Positions 1-11,640 of a stretch of DNA of 64,000 nucleotides are shown here, piece by piece. The DNA lies in contig NC_073695.1 in assembly GCF_029784165.1 (NCBI RefSeq), positions 201,147,136 through 201,211,135 of the forward strand. Direction: 5' to 3'. The stretch is from Wyeomyia smithii (lineage: Eukaryota; Arthropoda; Insecta; Diptera; Culicidae). Within the stretch, counting starts at the first letter, position 1; each line of letters begins with the position of its first letter. Below the pieces are notes generated by a model. That model saw only the letters and a list, made by a program, of their open reading frames with translations, searched no databases and had not been told where the DNA came from. A program made the translations under genes and the position numbers.

Positions 1-1440
1 AGGCTTTGGGATGGAGTTTGTTGTTTCACTAGACTTCACGATTAACAACCACTAAGTCTACCTAACACATTTGTAAGAAATATATGTTGTCGGAAAACTT
101 TCATAACATACATCAACAAGCAAGGCATTCTGATTTGAAAGAGTTAAGGCGAAAAAACTGCTCGGCGCAAACCTTCGCCCCGCCTTACTCTATTGTCATT
201 ACGGATCAACATCTCGGAACAGCTCGGCCCTAACAACCGTCCGTGGCCACACCATCGCAAGTGGGCGACACTTGGTGTACCGATCTTGCAGGTTGGGCAC
301 AGAGGTGTAAAATTTCATTTTATATTAGAAATTTTAAATTGAATATTATCATCAACATATTCGGGAATGAAATTTTCTCTCATTACAGTCCATCTAAACA
401 TAAAAACTAGACAGCTAATATCACGTAAATGAATCATTTTTATTATCACTTAGACCAGCTATCTCATATTTTTGGATTCCCCCTTCCAGATGTTTTGTAC
501 CATGACCTGACACATGATTTAAATCAGAGCTATTTTTATAGTCGTGTATTTATAGTCGTGTATCTTTTTAATGAGCCAAAGCTAACCGAATCCTTTTGTG
601 GTACATATCGCACCATCGACCCACCTGGCGGTGGCTGACGCAGGGAGAAATCAGGTGGTGCCCAGCTAGCAGAAAATGCAAGGCGAAACCCGGCGGACCG
701 TATGAACTAGTTTCGAACGGTTGATGGCGGTTTTTCGAGAGTCTCTAAGTATGGTTGCCTATATATGTAGCCGTATATATATGAATGTGTTTTACTACCG
801 CTGCTATTGTTACTGGCAGCGTACCGGAGGGGTTACTGGTGGTAATGTGCACTGTGTTGTTTCGGCTGATAACGATGACAGAGTTTTCCGCATTGGGAAA
901 GTTAATAATGGCACACGTTGTTGTGTTTTACGGGCTGAGGGAACGAAGGGACGAAGAGATAGGGTTGTAGTGGCAACGGCAGGGCGCAATTAAAGGCGAC
1001 GATGGTTGCGTCAAGGTAGACTTTGATTGGGTTGGTAGCTAATTTGCGTAGGTTAGAATGATAAGCATACGTCCATGCATCAAAACATCTTTTTCGTACA
1101 GTTGATTGCGATGGTGATAAATTTGAAAGGGCTAAATAATATTCGAAAACTTCTATAAATTATCTGCTAAGGTCAATTTACATTTCATGTAGATTGGCCT
1201 ATTTCAATAGTGAAAAGTGTACTTAATTACTGATAACGGTGCTACATTCCGATTCGGAACTCGACCTTCTGTTTATTATACACAGACTTCAAAACGACCG
1301 AAAACTATACCAATACTTGTTAATTCCTGTTTCGATACAATTACCAATTTGAGATCGTCTTACGGTAGATGTATAAGCTCTTCATTATGTTGTCTTCTAA
1401 TGCGTTCTTTGGTGCGATGAGGGAATTTTTATAAGGCTGT
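1..1440. other. Unassigned non-coding sequence
   Basis: Moderately A+T-rich sequence with no frame longer than about 90 codons and no protein family I recognise. I see no tRNA, terminal repeat or array here. The short open frames around 720-1000 overlap in two phases, which is typical of chance openings. Probably intron or intergenic DNA. Confidence 0.5.
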
Positions 1441-1776
1441 CAACAAAAGATAGATATACTCAAAGAAAAACTGATTTATTTCGCATGACATACATTATTA
1501 ACACAAACTAATCAATGAACATTTGAGAATGATCCGTAATCGGCTTTCCGACGAACCCTTTACGTTGACTTTTCGAATGGATCTCCTGATTCTACCAACC
1601 AAGTGTTTGCAGTTCGCTGCTTTCCAGTCAATTCTTAACACTGAGGAATTGAAAATCCCAACGGAAATCTTCGATTGAGTGATATTGAGGCAGCTATTGG
1701 GGTCGAGTGGTTGTTCAGAAACGTGAGTGATTTTTTTAGCGTAATGTGATGATGCTTTATTTGGCCTAAGCTCATG

Positions 1777-2420
1777 CATTCTATCGGCATAATGTTTTTG
1801 AAAAAATGTAATCGAAATTTTCTTCAAATATCCGTTCAGATACACGTCCTGATTGACCAATGGGCATGCACCATGATTTAGACAAGAAGAACGAAGTGTT
1901 TTTGACGTGGGACTACGTCTTTGTTTACTATTCTGGGATGCATTCTGTAAAATTTGGAATGAAACTGGCAAATGTTGCGTCAGATTTCAAACGTTAATAA
2001 CAGCATAACCACATGATGGATAACAATAACCAATATGTTGTTGGATAGATAAAATGTACAACAGTTTTTTAATATGCTAGTTATCACTCTTATTTCATTG
2101 CTAAGCGGTAAAATTGATAAAAAGTTTCAATAACAAATTTACGCGAATAATGAACAAATTACATGCGAGCATTCCTAGCTTATTCGTTCCCTGTGATATT
2201 CTCTGTATCAATATCGAAATAAAAATTGACAGGGTCTCCCCGTCCCAATAGGTCAATTTGTTTTTGCTCCCATGAGCTTAGACTAATATGATGTCTCGAA
2301 GGTAAAAGTTTTCCAAAAAGTTTGAAACAATCCCCATTCTTGAACAAATTCTAAACCTGTTTTCAAAACCTAATAAAAACTGATGTCTTGAAAGAAAACA
2401 TGCCGGTAAAAGCAACAGTG
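1777..2420. repeat. Dispersed repeat family Q, copy 1
   Basis: This segment has diverged relatives elsewhere in the window. The stretch with ttaataacagcataaccaca, ggatagataaaatgt, atatgctagttatca and acatgcgagcat (about 1975-2200) recurs in the same order at 50870-51110 and, split by an insertion, at 46150-46188 plus 47092-47150. The part with caaaaagtttgaaaca and gatgtcttgaaagaaaacatg (2310-2405) recurs near 42090-42260. The part with tatcggcataatgttt (1778) resembles 5920-6000. No coding capacity, terminal repeat or target duplication was found, so the superfamily is unknown. A 157-codon minus-strand frame at 1498-1971 overlaps the repeat; it resembles no family I know and is treated as chance. 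Confidence 0.6.
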
Positions 2421-2454
2421 CCAGTGGAGTGAAGAACCGCAGGGCTTGTCGTCT

Positions 2455-2575
2455 ATGATTGCAGCGGTACTCTTCTATTCGTACATTTCAGCACTTCTAT
2501 CCGTACTGCAGCGGTACTGTTCGTATTGCAGTGGTACACTTTTGTTCGTACTTTTCTATACGTGTACAATAGAGG
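2455..2575. repeat. Short imperfect direct repeats (GCAGYGGTAC)
   Basis: The decamer gcagcggtac occurs at 2461 and 2508, with gcagtggtac at 2528. They are separated by similar cttctattcgtac-type spacers. This is a small degenerate tandem patch downstream of repeat family Q. No function is evident. Confidence 0.55.
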
Positions 2576-3467
2576 AAAACCTGCAATGCTGCTGTTGATG
2601 GCGATTGAAAGTTTATCTCATAAAAATAATTACCATAAATTACTCAACAAGAATTGTAAATTTTTGCAACGGAAATTTTTTTAATTTTATTTCGATTTTC
2701 ACTGAATAATCGTGACCGGATAGTATCGAAAGAGTAAATTCCTAAATATACAAATTTATAGAAGAGTAAGAGCGTGCGAATGCTTGTGATTTTTTTGTTT
2801 ATTTACTAAGATTCATTTAGAATCTCTTTTTACATTCGAAATTGTTAGATGATATATTATTATTCTAAGCTTTACCATAATAAACGTATATTAGCTGTCT
2901 TTGTAATACAGTGAATGAAGTTGTAGGCAAATGAAAAAAAATTGTCAAGCAAAAAACAAAAATATAATTGCTACGATTTTTTGCTAGAACTTGTTAATAA
3001 TTTTGTTTGGAATATTTTTTTATGTTTGCCAATTGATGAACCTTTGTTAGGGCTTCCATATTATTTTGAAAGTAAGATTCATATTATAGATTTGATTTAG
3101 TCAGAGTTAAATAAGACAAAACCATTTATTATGATAATGTAAGTATTATTGGATTTGGTTTTCGAGGATATAGAGTTAATTCTGACTTTGACGCATTACG
3201 AGAAATTCTTGGTACTACTTCAACAAGCACGATATGCTTGTGCCTTGTCAAATACATGTTGTTTGCACAAAAAAATACTTCAGGCATAATATCGTCAGAT
3301 ATAAACGTTATTCTTTCGAGTGTTGTTGAATACATATATTTCAAAAATTGATTTCCAGGGGAGGCTGAAAATAAAAATACGTACAGTCGCTGAGCAACAC
3401 ATTAATTCTCTCTGCAGACTCTGTAGATTTTGTAACAAAAAATCCCCTAATTACAGTGTTTAGTGTT

Positions 3468-3725
3468 TAGAAATTATTTTTGAGGCGAAAAGAGGTAAAA
3501 TCTTGAGAAGCGAAAAAAATAAATCGGGCATTGATTATTTTCACTTTATTCGAACATGTCCCAAACATACCGGAAGTGACATAACTTGTCACAAATATGC
3601 CAGAAGGAATGGTAAAGGTAAAATTTCGGAATAAAAATCAAAAACCAACGAACACCAAAAAAATAAAATTCCGGATAATCGAGTTTCCCGATAATCGAGT
3701 CTCCGGATAGTCGAGTCCGACCTAT
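3468..3725. mobile_element. pogo-like MITE, copy A (truncated)
   Basis: The body (gaggcgaaaagaggtaaaatc, then tcgaacatgtcccaaaca, then gccagaagg.atggtaaagg) matches copies at 14204-14573 and 41460-41896. The right end carries the repeated ccggataatcgagt motif and finishes gtccgacct, the complement of the intact left terminus CAGGTCGGACTCGATTATCC. The left terminus is missing, so this copy is 5' truncated, and the outermost TA duplication is not preserved. A TIR of this kind with a TA target is typical of the pogo/Tigger branch of Tc1/mariner. The 142-codon minus-strand frame here runs through the repeat and into the next element and is not a gene. Confidence 0.75.
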
Positions 3726-3770
3726 ATAAGGAATATTAAAGAGCAATACTTCCAGGTCAAAACGCAATAT

Positions 3771-4935
3771 TAGGGTTTGCAATATTCCCGAGAATTGATT
3801 TCCCGTGAAACGGGAATAAAAAATTTCATTTCCCGGGAATTTCCGGGAACCTGGAATGAAAAATATGCTGCCGTTTTGGGCAAAACATTGCAACTCAAAA
3901 TTTTGCATTTTTGAATTCCTGATGACAAACGATGCCAAAACTGTAAATTTTTCTCCCACGAAACTCCGTTTCAAAACTCACAAAAAATCAACAGTTATGA
4001 GCAGGCACTTATTGTACTACAAATCATGTACAACGTGCTCATAAAATGTGCATAATAGACCCAAAAACGTTGAATGAGGATTGGGAATACTAAACTTCAA
4101 AGTTTTCTTGAAAATTAAAAACTAAATTCTTGACGTTAACCATCAATCGCGTTTTTCTCGGAACTATGATTTTTGAGTTGTGCCAGTGTTGCACGAAACC
4201 GACGGTATGCTATCCTATTACACCATAGCAAATATTTGCTCAGGATTCCGTGTAAGAATTTGGATTGATTGACTGGAACGTTATTCTGCCATTTGCCGGT
4301 TTCCTGTGAAAGACTGAGACTAATCGGAAGGAAACAATAGAAAACTGAATAATCAGTTCAATACGACTGTTATCAGCTGAATACGACAAAAAAGTTAGTT
4401 TTAAAGCATTCGCATACCTACGTAATTATTCTGCAAAGACGATTTTAACGATGAAATCTCAGCCACAACCCTGACTTTAAGTTTTATTAATTTTTTTTAA
4501 AAACGGTCGCATTGATTTACGGACTTCAAAAGTTTTTTATCAATTTACAGGTATCGAAAATTTTATCAATAAAAAAATTCAATGACATACATAAACCAAA
4601 TAATGCCCTGATTTTTCGTTTACTGAAAAAGACAGCAAATACTTTTGACAAATAATTGAAGCTAATTATTTGTAATTACCAGGCGAACAAATATTGGCCG
4701 TCATTTCAAGCAAATATTTGCTTTGTGTAATGCCACTTTAGAGCTGCTATAAAGTTTCGACAGTTTCGTGTTTGATAGGGTATGTAGTTCCATTGCATTG
4801 TTGCATAGAAAAATATAGTGAATCTTGCGGAACTTTTCAAGGAACTCGGGAGTCCCGGGATCCCGAGAATCAATATTTCTGTTCCCGGGATCCAGGAATC
4901 CCGGGAGAAGGTATTTCCCGGGATTGTAAACCCTA
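3771..4935. mobile_element. hAT-like non-autonomous element 1 (TAGGGTTTGCAAT ends)
   Basis: The left end is TAGGGTTTGCAAT followed by blocks of ttcccgggaa. The right end at 4918-4935 is the inverted counterpart (cgggattgtaaacccta), preceded by gggatcccgagaatcaatat-type blocks. The same termini bound the element at 13983-15057, where a perfect 8-bp target duplication marks a hAT-type insertion. Here the flanking octamers (cgcaatat and gcaagaaa) do not match, so the copy is older or rearranged. Interior bases about 3870-4080 recur in reverse orientation at 29720-29985. No transposase frame is readable. Confidence 0.75.
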
Positions 4936-5297
4936 GCAAGAAAGGCTGATTCGATATTCGAAAATATAAAAAAAAACAATCTCTTGAAAGTTACAAATCC
5001 GTTCAAAGTATCTGCAAACTTTCCAGATATAACAATTGATTTATAGGAAAAAAACTATAAGTAAGAGTCCATTTATTTTGAAATCTTCAATTATTTATTT
5101 AAACTTTTGTTGTTTTGACTTTTTTTTATTTCACAAGTGTATCATTAAAAATGCGACCCCCTCCCCGCAAAAAAACGAGGCCCATGTGATGCCAAATTGT
5201 TATTATATCTTTGAGTATCGCTTACACTCTTGGTATTACATTAAACAGATTTCAAATAAGTTAATTTATCGTCGATATAAACCTAATTTAGTATTGT

Positions 5298-5710
5298 AGG
5301 GGAATTGGGGCAAAATCGACATGTTGCTGACATTTCACGTAGATCAGACACCTGCCAATCGATTTATGAGACTTTTTTACTCAATATAAGATATAATTTG
5401 ACTACCACTTTTAGATATTAGCGCATTACCATTAATGCAAATACATACTCGATATTATTTTGCTCTGTGAAATATACTAAAATCATGCCAAAACCGGTTT
5501 CGTAGAATCACCGTTTTGAGCTCAGTTTTTGTCCGATTTAAGATCTGTTTTTTATTTTAAAGATGGGTAAGAAGATGCTGATATGTGGACAAACTCATGG
5601 AATTTTGATATTTGATCTTGTAACAAAATGGCGTCGAAAAAACATCGAAAATTTTCGATTTCTAAAAGTTTCAAAATGGCGCCATTATTGCCCCGTAAGT
5701 TGAAATATGT
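5298..5710. repeat. Probable dispersed repeat (GGGGAATTGGGGCAAAATCG start)
   Basis: It begins with ggggaattggggcaaaatcg and ends near ggcgccattattgccccgta. It contains two aaaatggcg motifs (about 5625 and 5683) of the type seen in other culicid dispersed repeats. No target duplication or second copy was found here, so boundaries and class are uncertain. Confidence 0.35.
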
Positions 5711-5869
5711 TCAAACTCGGTGAAATTTGTTTTAGCATCAAACTTCATCAAAAAATCATACATAGCAGCCAAGGCAATAAAAAATGTTGCACTGTGTAAT
5801 CAGATAGATGCAGCAAAGGGGTTATATACCTTTTTCCTCGAGAAAAATGAGAAAAGGTAATTTTTTTCC

Positions 5870-6030
5870 AGAGCGATAATTTTGTTCAACATTTTGAAAA
5901 ATTGACATACCCTCTATCGGCATACTGTTTGTAACGAAACGGAATAAAAATTCAAACATTCGTTCCAGCGTACATCTTGATTGATAGGACTTGAAGAATA
6001 ATTTAGCAGTGATGGCATGAACTCGTGCAA
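5870..6030. repeat. Dispersed repeat family Q, diverged fragment
   Basis: The order ctatcggcat, tgttt, attc/ttcaaa, cgttc, gatt(g)a(t/c) over about 5915-6000 follows that at 1776-1860 in family Q copy 1. Divergence is high, and the call rests on this co-linear series of short matches. Confidence 0.4.
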
Positions 6031-6293
6031 AGTTGAACTGAGTAACACTTTTCCAGATTTGAATCCAACTTGAATCTGCTTCCTCTCGATAGTTTTTTTG
6101 CACCGCACACTCTGATCGATTGAGTTCAAATGCGTGCAATGCATGCAGTGCACGATGTATCCAACGATGCAGGCGATGATGTGACGCGATGAGTTTTGTT
6201 TTTAGATCGAATTTGTGCTTTCAAAAGACAATGCAACAAACTGTTGCAGCAGACGCGGCGCGAATTTCATCGCAATTCGATTTTTATGCAATT

Positions 6294-6665
6294 TTTTTTT
6301 TTTTTTTTATTCTCGCTTATTTTCCGTCGGTCTGGTTCCGCCACTGTTGTGGCCAATCACCGACGCCCAGGGAGGCAACTCCACACCCAGGACCCTAACT
6401 CACGACCCGTTTATTAACGGACCGGCGCCAACGGCTTTACTTCCTCATGCGATGGAAGGCGTGATCCCAGAGATTTTTCGCCTCAGAAAATCTCCCGGTG
6501 TCGGCTAGGATTGAATCTAGACCAGTTGGGTTGGTTGTGAGTGGATCACGCCACCTCACAACCATCGACACCTATGTCGGCGGTGGGATTCGAACCCAGG
6601 CGTCGAGCGTGGTTGGCGGAGACGTTACCAACCACACTAGGCCCCCGCTCATTTTTTTTTTTTTT
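6294..6665 (-). mobile_element. tRNA-derived SINE with two tRNA-like units (TWIN-like)
   Basis: Read on the minus strand, this insert has a tRNA-like head with a pol III B box (complement of gggattcgaacc, 6585-6596). A second, weaker B-box-like sequence (complement of ggattgaatct, 6508-6518) follows, and the element ends in a long A tract (T run at 6293-6309). A second T run lies at the head side (6652-6670). The insert is bracketed by the direct repeat TTTTTATGCAATT at 6281-6293 and 6666-6678, the expected target duplication of LINE-mobilised SINEs. Two tandem tRNA-like units in one SINE is the architecture described for mosquito TWIN elements; the family name is from memory of that design and is not verified. 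Confidence 0.8.
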
Positions 6666-7334
6666 TTTTTATGCAATTGTTGTTATGCAGGATTCAAACT
6701 CAAATCTAACTCAAGTGTAATGCACTGTTAGTAGGGTTTACGTGCAAACCGAAAATAAATGTGCAAGCAAGATTTAAAACTCACCTGGATACGAGTGCAA
6801 AGTCACACTGCCTACTTTGTAATTTAGACAAGAAGAAGGAAGTCCTTTTCTCCAGTGATTTGGTCGGTCTTCCACTACTTTGCTGGCGAACTGTTGTTAA
6901 GGTTTGCAGGAAACTATACATAGTACATTATATACAGCAAGCGGAAGATTTTTTAAGATGATTCACCAAAATTTTTCGCTAAAATTTTTGAGAAGTTCAG
7001 TTAGAACTGGACAATGCGACATTTCAAACAAAACAAAACACACTGGGGAAAGGGAGCTTACCTGCAAAACCTTTCATTTCTCTTTGAGTGTGGTTGCTGT
7101 TGAGTGAGATAGTCGCCAAAATATTCAGAATTTTTGTTATCTTGGTTATATGGGCCGTTGGGAGCAAAAGTGGTACATATGCCATTAAGTAAATTTTTAG
7201 GAGACGCAATAAAAAAAAACTTGAATAGTAAATGATTTTCAACATTCTTTCCAACATAATTGCAACAAATCTGTGCTGGCAGGTTTCAAAACATGAATGA
7301 CATGCATGAAGACAGAACAAGATTTGGTTAATAC

Positions 7335-7360
7335 GTCTAGTCTAGTCTAGTCTAGTCTAC
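7335..7360. repeat. (TCTAG)n microsatellite
   Basis: About five uninterrupted copies of tctag/gtcta follow one another within gtctagtctag...tctac. It is a simple tandem repeat in non-coding sequence. Confidence 0.9.
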
Positions 7361-7635
7361 ACTCAAACAGTCAGTACTTGAAAGGATCCTGGAAAATGAT
7401 ATCTACCATTTTTTTTTTAAATGATTTCCATGCATGTATGTAATAAGTCATATAATTCGTTGGGAGTGACAAAGCTAAGAAAGTTGAACAGTTTCCTGGG
7501 ATGGAACATAGGTATTTCTCCCTCATGTTCGGGTTTTGAAACCAATAATATAGCGCCTTTACTCGCTTGAACAAGATTTGGTTAATAAGTTTGCAAAAAA
7601 TTTAATGGAAAAACATGTACCACGTTTGTTCTATG

Positions 7636-8015
7636 AGACCGTTCCTAAACCACGTCGTCATAAAGAGGGGAACGGGGGGGTTTGCCAAAGACCCCGAAAG
7701 ACCGCGCACGGGGGTGGGAGGTTAACGAAATGACCACGTGGTCTGTTTTCCTGACTTAATTTATTGTTACCACCAAGTCAAGAATGAAGCTTTTGCGTTG
7801 TAGAAATATAAAATGTACTGAAAGTTAAAATGAATGAAAAATAAAAAAGTAAAAATTTAAGCGAATTTTTGGCACTTGACATATGGAAGGCCACGTGGTT
7901 TGAGCGGCAGGGGGGGGGGGGGGGGTGGTAGGCCAAAAGACCACGAAAGACCACGGGGGGGTTCGGGGGCTATAAAAAGTGATCAAAAGATGACCACGTT
8001 GTTTAGGAACGGCCC
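7636..8015. mobile_element. MITE with GACCGTTCCTAAACCACGT ends and G-rich interior
   Basis: Left end agaccgttcctaaaccacgt and right end acgttgtttaggaacggccc are inverted repeats (about 25 bp, few mismatches). The pentamer CTATG flanks both ends (7631-7635 and 8016-8020), a possible target duplication. The interior carries long G runs (7911-7926) and several gaccacg/ccacgtggt motifs. No coding capacity. The 139-codon plus frame starting at 7876 is an artefact of the G-rich tract. Confidence 0.75.
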
Positions 8016-8129
8016 CTATGGGAAATATAATGACAACCAGAATATGTTGTGGACAAAAGTGGACCAACTCCGAATATTTCGTGATCTGGGTATCCTAGAA
8101 CTCTCTGATTTTTTTTGCTTAAACACTCT

Positions 8130-8450
8130 TTTGCGGTCAACTAGAAGTAAGATGATCTTTTGTCGGGGTATGAACTTAGGTGGCCACCAGGCAACCCTCC
8201 GGAAGATGTGGACCTACCCTATAATTGGAGAATTTTCAAAAAAAAGCTATAGAGCTCTCCAGTTTTTTCGAAACTATTTCTGCTGGGTCAACTAGAAGGA
8301 AAAAGATCTTTTGACAAGAATATAATTCAAGGTGACCACTGGAAGGATTTCGGGAGATGCATCAATTTTTAAAAGTGATCTAGTGCTTCCCGGTTTTCTT
8401 GAAACCACTTCTGTGGGGTCAACTAGAAGGGAAACGATGGTTTGATCGAA
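8130..8450. repeat. Tandem repeat, three units of about 130-150 bp
   Basis: The phrase ggtcaactagaag starts at about 8137, 8286 and 8418. Each occurrence is followed by a gatcttttg/gatggtttg block and, in the first two units, by gt(g/t)gaccac(t/c)-like sequence. The units are diverged. Superfamily unknown. Confidence 0.7.
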
Positions 8451-8529
8451 GTATCGTCCAAGATACAAAACTATTGTCACAGTCAAAGCTTTGAGCATCT
8501 TTCGGCCATAAGACCATTTGCATTCTTCT

Positions 8530-11500
8530 TGCGTAGTAGAGAGTACAAGTATACGAAGCGATCTTATATAGGTAAAATGTCTTCTGTTACAAAATACTCA
8601 CATGTACACTAGCGCCACGTAGTGACAAAATTCCTTAACAAACAGATCATCTTGAAGTGTTCAATCACTTGCACAACTTTGCTGAAGACATGAATGTTTT
8701 ATGTCCTAAGATTATTGAGCTATAATGCATTCTTCATGCTCAGACTGGATATGTATCATTTTGCTCTCAACGATGAAAATATGGTGGTTATGTTAATCGC
8801 CGAAAATTGTTTCGGTTATAAATCTGGTATAAGATATCAGATCTCGATTTTTCTTGGATTCTATGGTATATTATTGCGTTCTGTACCAATAAAAAAACCC
8901 AAAAAGTGTAAAAATGGCACATGTTCCACATTTGCTCTGAACTGCTCATGTAACCTTTTAACTAGATTTTTAACCCCAAAATTAAGACTCCAACAAGAAA
9001 CTTAAACATTATATTTCTATTTAGCGTTGATTTTATAAAAAAAATAGTTTTTATACATATTTATCATATTTCCGGTAAATTAAATTATTGAAATATTGCT
9101 CATACAGTGTATTTTAATGCACGAGACTAGCAACTGTTGAGCCTAATCTGCGGTGATCGTTCCGAAAATTATGTGTATTTTTTTTCTAGGGCTGTAACCT
9201 GATACCTGTTTTGTATTCAAAAGCAGAACCACCTTTATGTCGTGTGTGTCACATAAATGAAAAAATGAGGTACTGTAATTTGCCGGCCTAGTAACTTTTT
9301 TTATACTTCGCACAAAATATTCATATTTACGGACGCGCTTCGTTAGCGATACGAGACAATTAGTTCGCGCGTGAATTCGTGGACGTCCTCGAATGCACGC
9401 GCACGGTAGAGTACCAAATTTTACAAACGGGATGCAAAAAAAGAAAGGACTCAATTTACGCAGGAAAACGCTGGGGGCCAATAAAACTCATTCGGCTAGC
9501 ACTAACGGTGCAGATGGATCTTGCATTTGGGGCTATTTCCTGCTTTTAGATTACAAAAAATGGAACGATTGACATATTTCTGGATGACGCTATTGAAGTT
9601 TAATCAGAATTTTCATTCGAACCCACTGGGCTTGCATCCCAGTTTTTTAGTGAGATCAGCGACATTTCAACATTTTGGTTCACTGCCCTAGGGCAACGCT
9701 AGTGAGGACGGTAAATAGGGAAATCGATTTACTTCATGTGACAAGTCAAGCACGTGAGGCGTACTGCACGTGGCGCGTGAAATAAGTTCATTTGAACTGC
9801 TAAACTGGATTCCATGCATTTGCGATTCCCCATGCTTCGGATTTTGCACGTGTGGACTTACATTTATTCATTCCATTCGTATGATAGCTCTGGTCGTAAA
9901 AAAATGCAACATTCTTGCTAACACTCATTTTACGACAAAATAAACTGTTTCATAGTTTTTCGTGGGTTACACTGGCCTTTCAGCGCTGTCACATTTTTTT
10001 ACAGTCAGTTAACCAATTACCAAAGTTGTATGGTACATGGGAAATATTGGAAAAAATGCATGTAGTTAGGGAAAGTTTTATTCGGTCACATCCCCGTGTC
10101 CTATGTATTCGGGTATTTCTTGTGAAGGTACGATTGCTGCTGTGCCGCAAACTGATACGATGAATATAGAATCAATTTCCAACGGAATCCATCGACATCA
10201 TCGCGGTTTGCAATCTATCGCATTCGTATACCGCATTCGTATTGATGCAGAAATTTGTGTTAGAAATTTATTTGGATGTTGGGAAATGGCAGCTTTTTTA
10301 CAGCTGTGCGGTTTTACATCCAGCGTACTTTTGATATGTATTGAGTTACGTATTACACCTATTTTGATATTCTCGGTAAATATGCGAAGTTGGTTGAATG
10401 TTTTTGATAGTTTAGATGCTTGGATGATAAATAAATCATCCGCATTTGCATTTCCGTCATTTCTTGTCATTTCTCATAGGGACATGTTATTAGTTGTTTG
10501 CATGCTGTGGCATAGGAAAAGATTGAACGGTTTAAACTGAAAGTCAGCAGAACAAATTGTTTTTTTATGTGTGGTGATAAAAATGGGCTTCCTAGCCATC
10601 ACAATCCATTACAATGCAATGGTATCAAAAATTAGTGCTCATTCAATGCTTATAAAATGCCATAGCGCTGAATGTAATACTTTGTTTTTTTTTAATTTTT
10701 TTTGGAAATGCTCTGTTCTACTTGCTTTCGAAAAGAGTTATCAGAAAAATATTCACAATCAATGTCCACAAATAGCTTTATGATGATTGAAAAAAAATTG
10801 ATTTCATGCTCGTTGATTGCTCTTTGCTGCTTGTTTTGATGATAGTTTAATTTTAATTGTTTCATCTTTAATTTTTATGCATACTTTTTTTAATATCAAA
10901 ATCCCTTTGAAACAACTAGTTGTTAGAGATAAACATAAGAGTAAAAAATGAACACATAAAGGGAAGAAGTTTGGATAATTGGAAAGAAACTAATCCACAT
11001 TATTGAAGTCCAAAACGGTACAATCATCTTATACTACACCGCATCGCGCATCCAAACTCGCAGCAAAGTTTTGGGGCTTCCTACTTCAATGTTCTGCTTA
11101 AGCTGATAATTGTGGGCAAATGCCCTCCTATTCCGATTAACAACCGAACAGTTATACACCGCTTTGAAACCGTACGATTACTAATGACCGGACGCAGTCA
11201 TTTTCTTTTCTGAACATAGATTCTTGTGTTGCCTGTTGTGGGCTACCGCTTCATTTTCGCGATACGTAAGCAGCAGTTGATGTTTCCTCCGCTCCTGAAT
11301 CAGTCGATTTGAAAGCTGCTGTGTTCACACGATGCGTAGATTTGGGAAATGCGAAACGAGAGAGAGAAAAATAATAACCTGGACTCAGAGCAACTTATGT
11401 TGGCTAGTCGTAATCATATACGCAATACCGTGATTGTATGAAACATTGCAAACCAAAACATAATTTGGAGTGCCCGAAAAATACCGGCTAGCACAGATTA

Positions 11501-11600
11501 GGGTTTTACTCTTCTCAACGTTAGTCTACTATCGAGTGAATTTATCTTAACTAACCATTAAACAAATATTTGCTAACTTTCTCACCATGTCCATGTAATT
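8530..11600. other. Long non-coding stretch, largely unique
   Basis: No transposon ends or recognised proteins were seen over about 3 kb. The longest frame is 145 codons at 10103-10540 (plus); it has no recognisable domain and an antisense frame of similar quality, so it is not called. The pyrimidine-rich run-up to the splice-like site at 11630 begins at the end of this stretch. Consistent with intron DNA. Confidence 0.5.
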
Positions 11601-11640
11601 AACCGTTTATTTTACTCTTTTTCTTTGCAGGTAAGCCAAT
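11601..11640 (+). promoter_or_regulatory. Candidate recursive splice site (ratchet point) 1
   Basis: A pyrimidine tract (tttactctttttctttgcag, 11611-11630) ends in a consensus 3' splice site AG. It is followed with no intervening base by a consensus 5' splice site GTAAGC (11631-11636). A branch-point-like ttaac lies about 28 nt upstream (A near 11602), a normal spacing. A fused (Y)nNCAG|GTAAG site is the known signature of recursive splicing in long Drosophila introns. A second such site lies on the same strand at 35746. Use in vivo is inference. Confidence 0.6.

Noticed and set aside
1498..1971. 157-codon minus-strand ORF
   Set aside because: It runs into a dispersed non-coding repeat (family Q); the related copies do not preserve the frame.
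7050..7085. Minus-strand ttttgcag|gtaagc fusion
   Set aside because: The pyrimidine tract is only a few bases long with purines upstream, and it is on the opposite strand to the two strong sites.
7876..8295. 139-codon ORF beginning in a glycine-rich region
   Set aside because: Created by the G run in a MITE and continuing into an unrelated tandem repeat.
9600..9650. tRNA-like sequence on the minus strand (gcccagtgggttcgaatg)
   Set aside because: Only the T-arm-like part is present; no A box or cloverleaf.
10103..10540. 145-codon plus-strand ORF
   Set aside because: No domain recognised and an antisense frame of comparable length; no evidence for translation.
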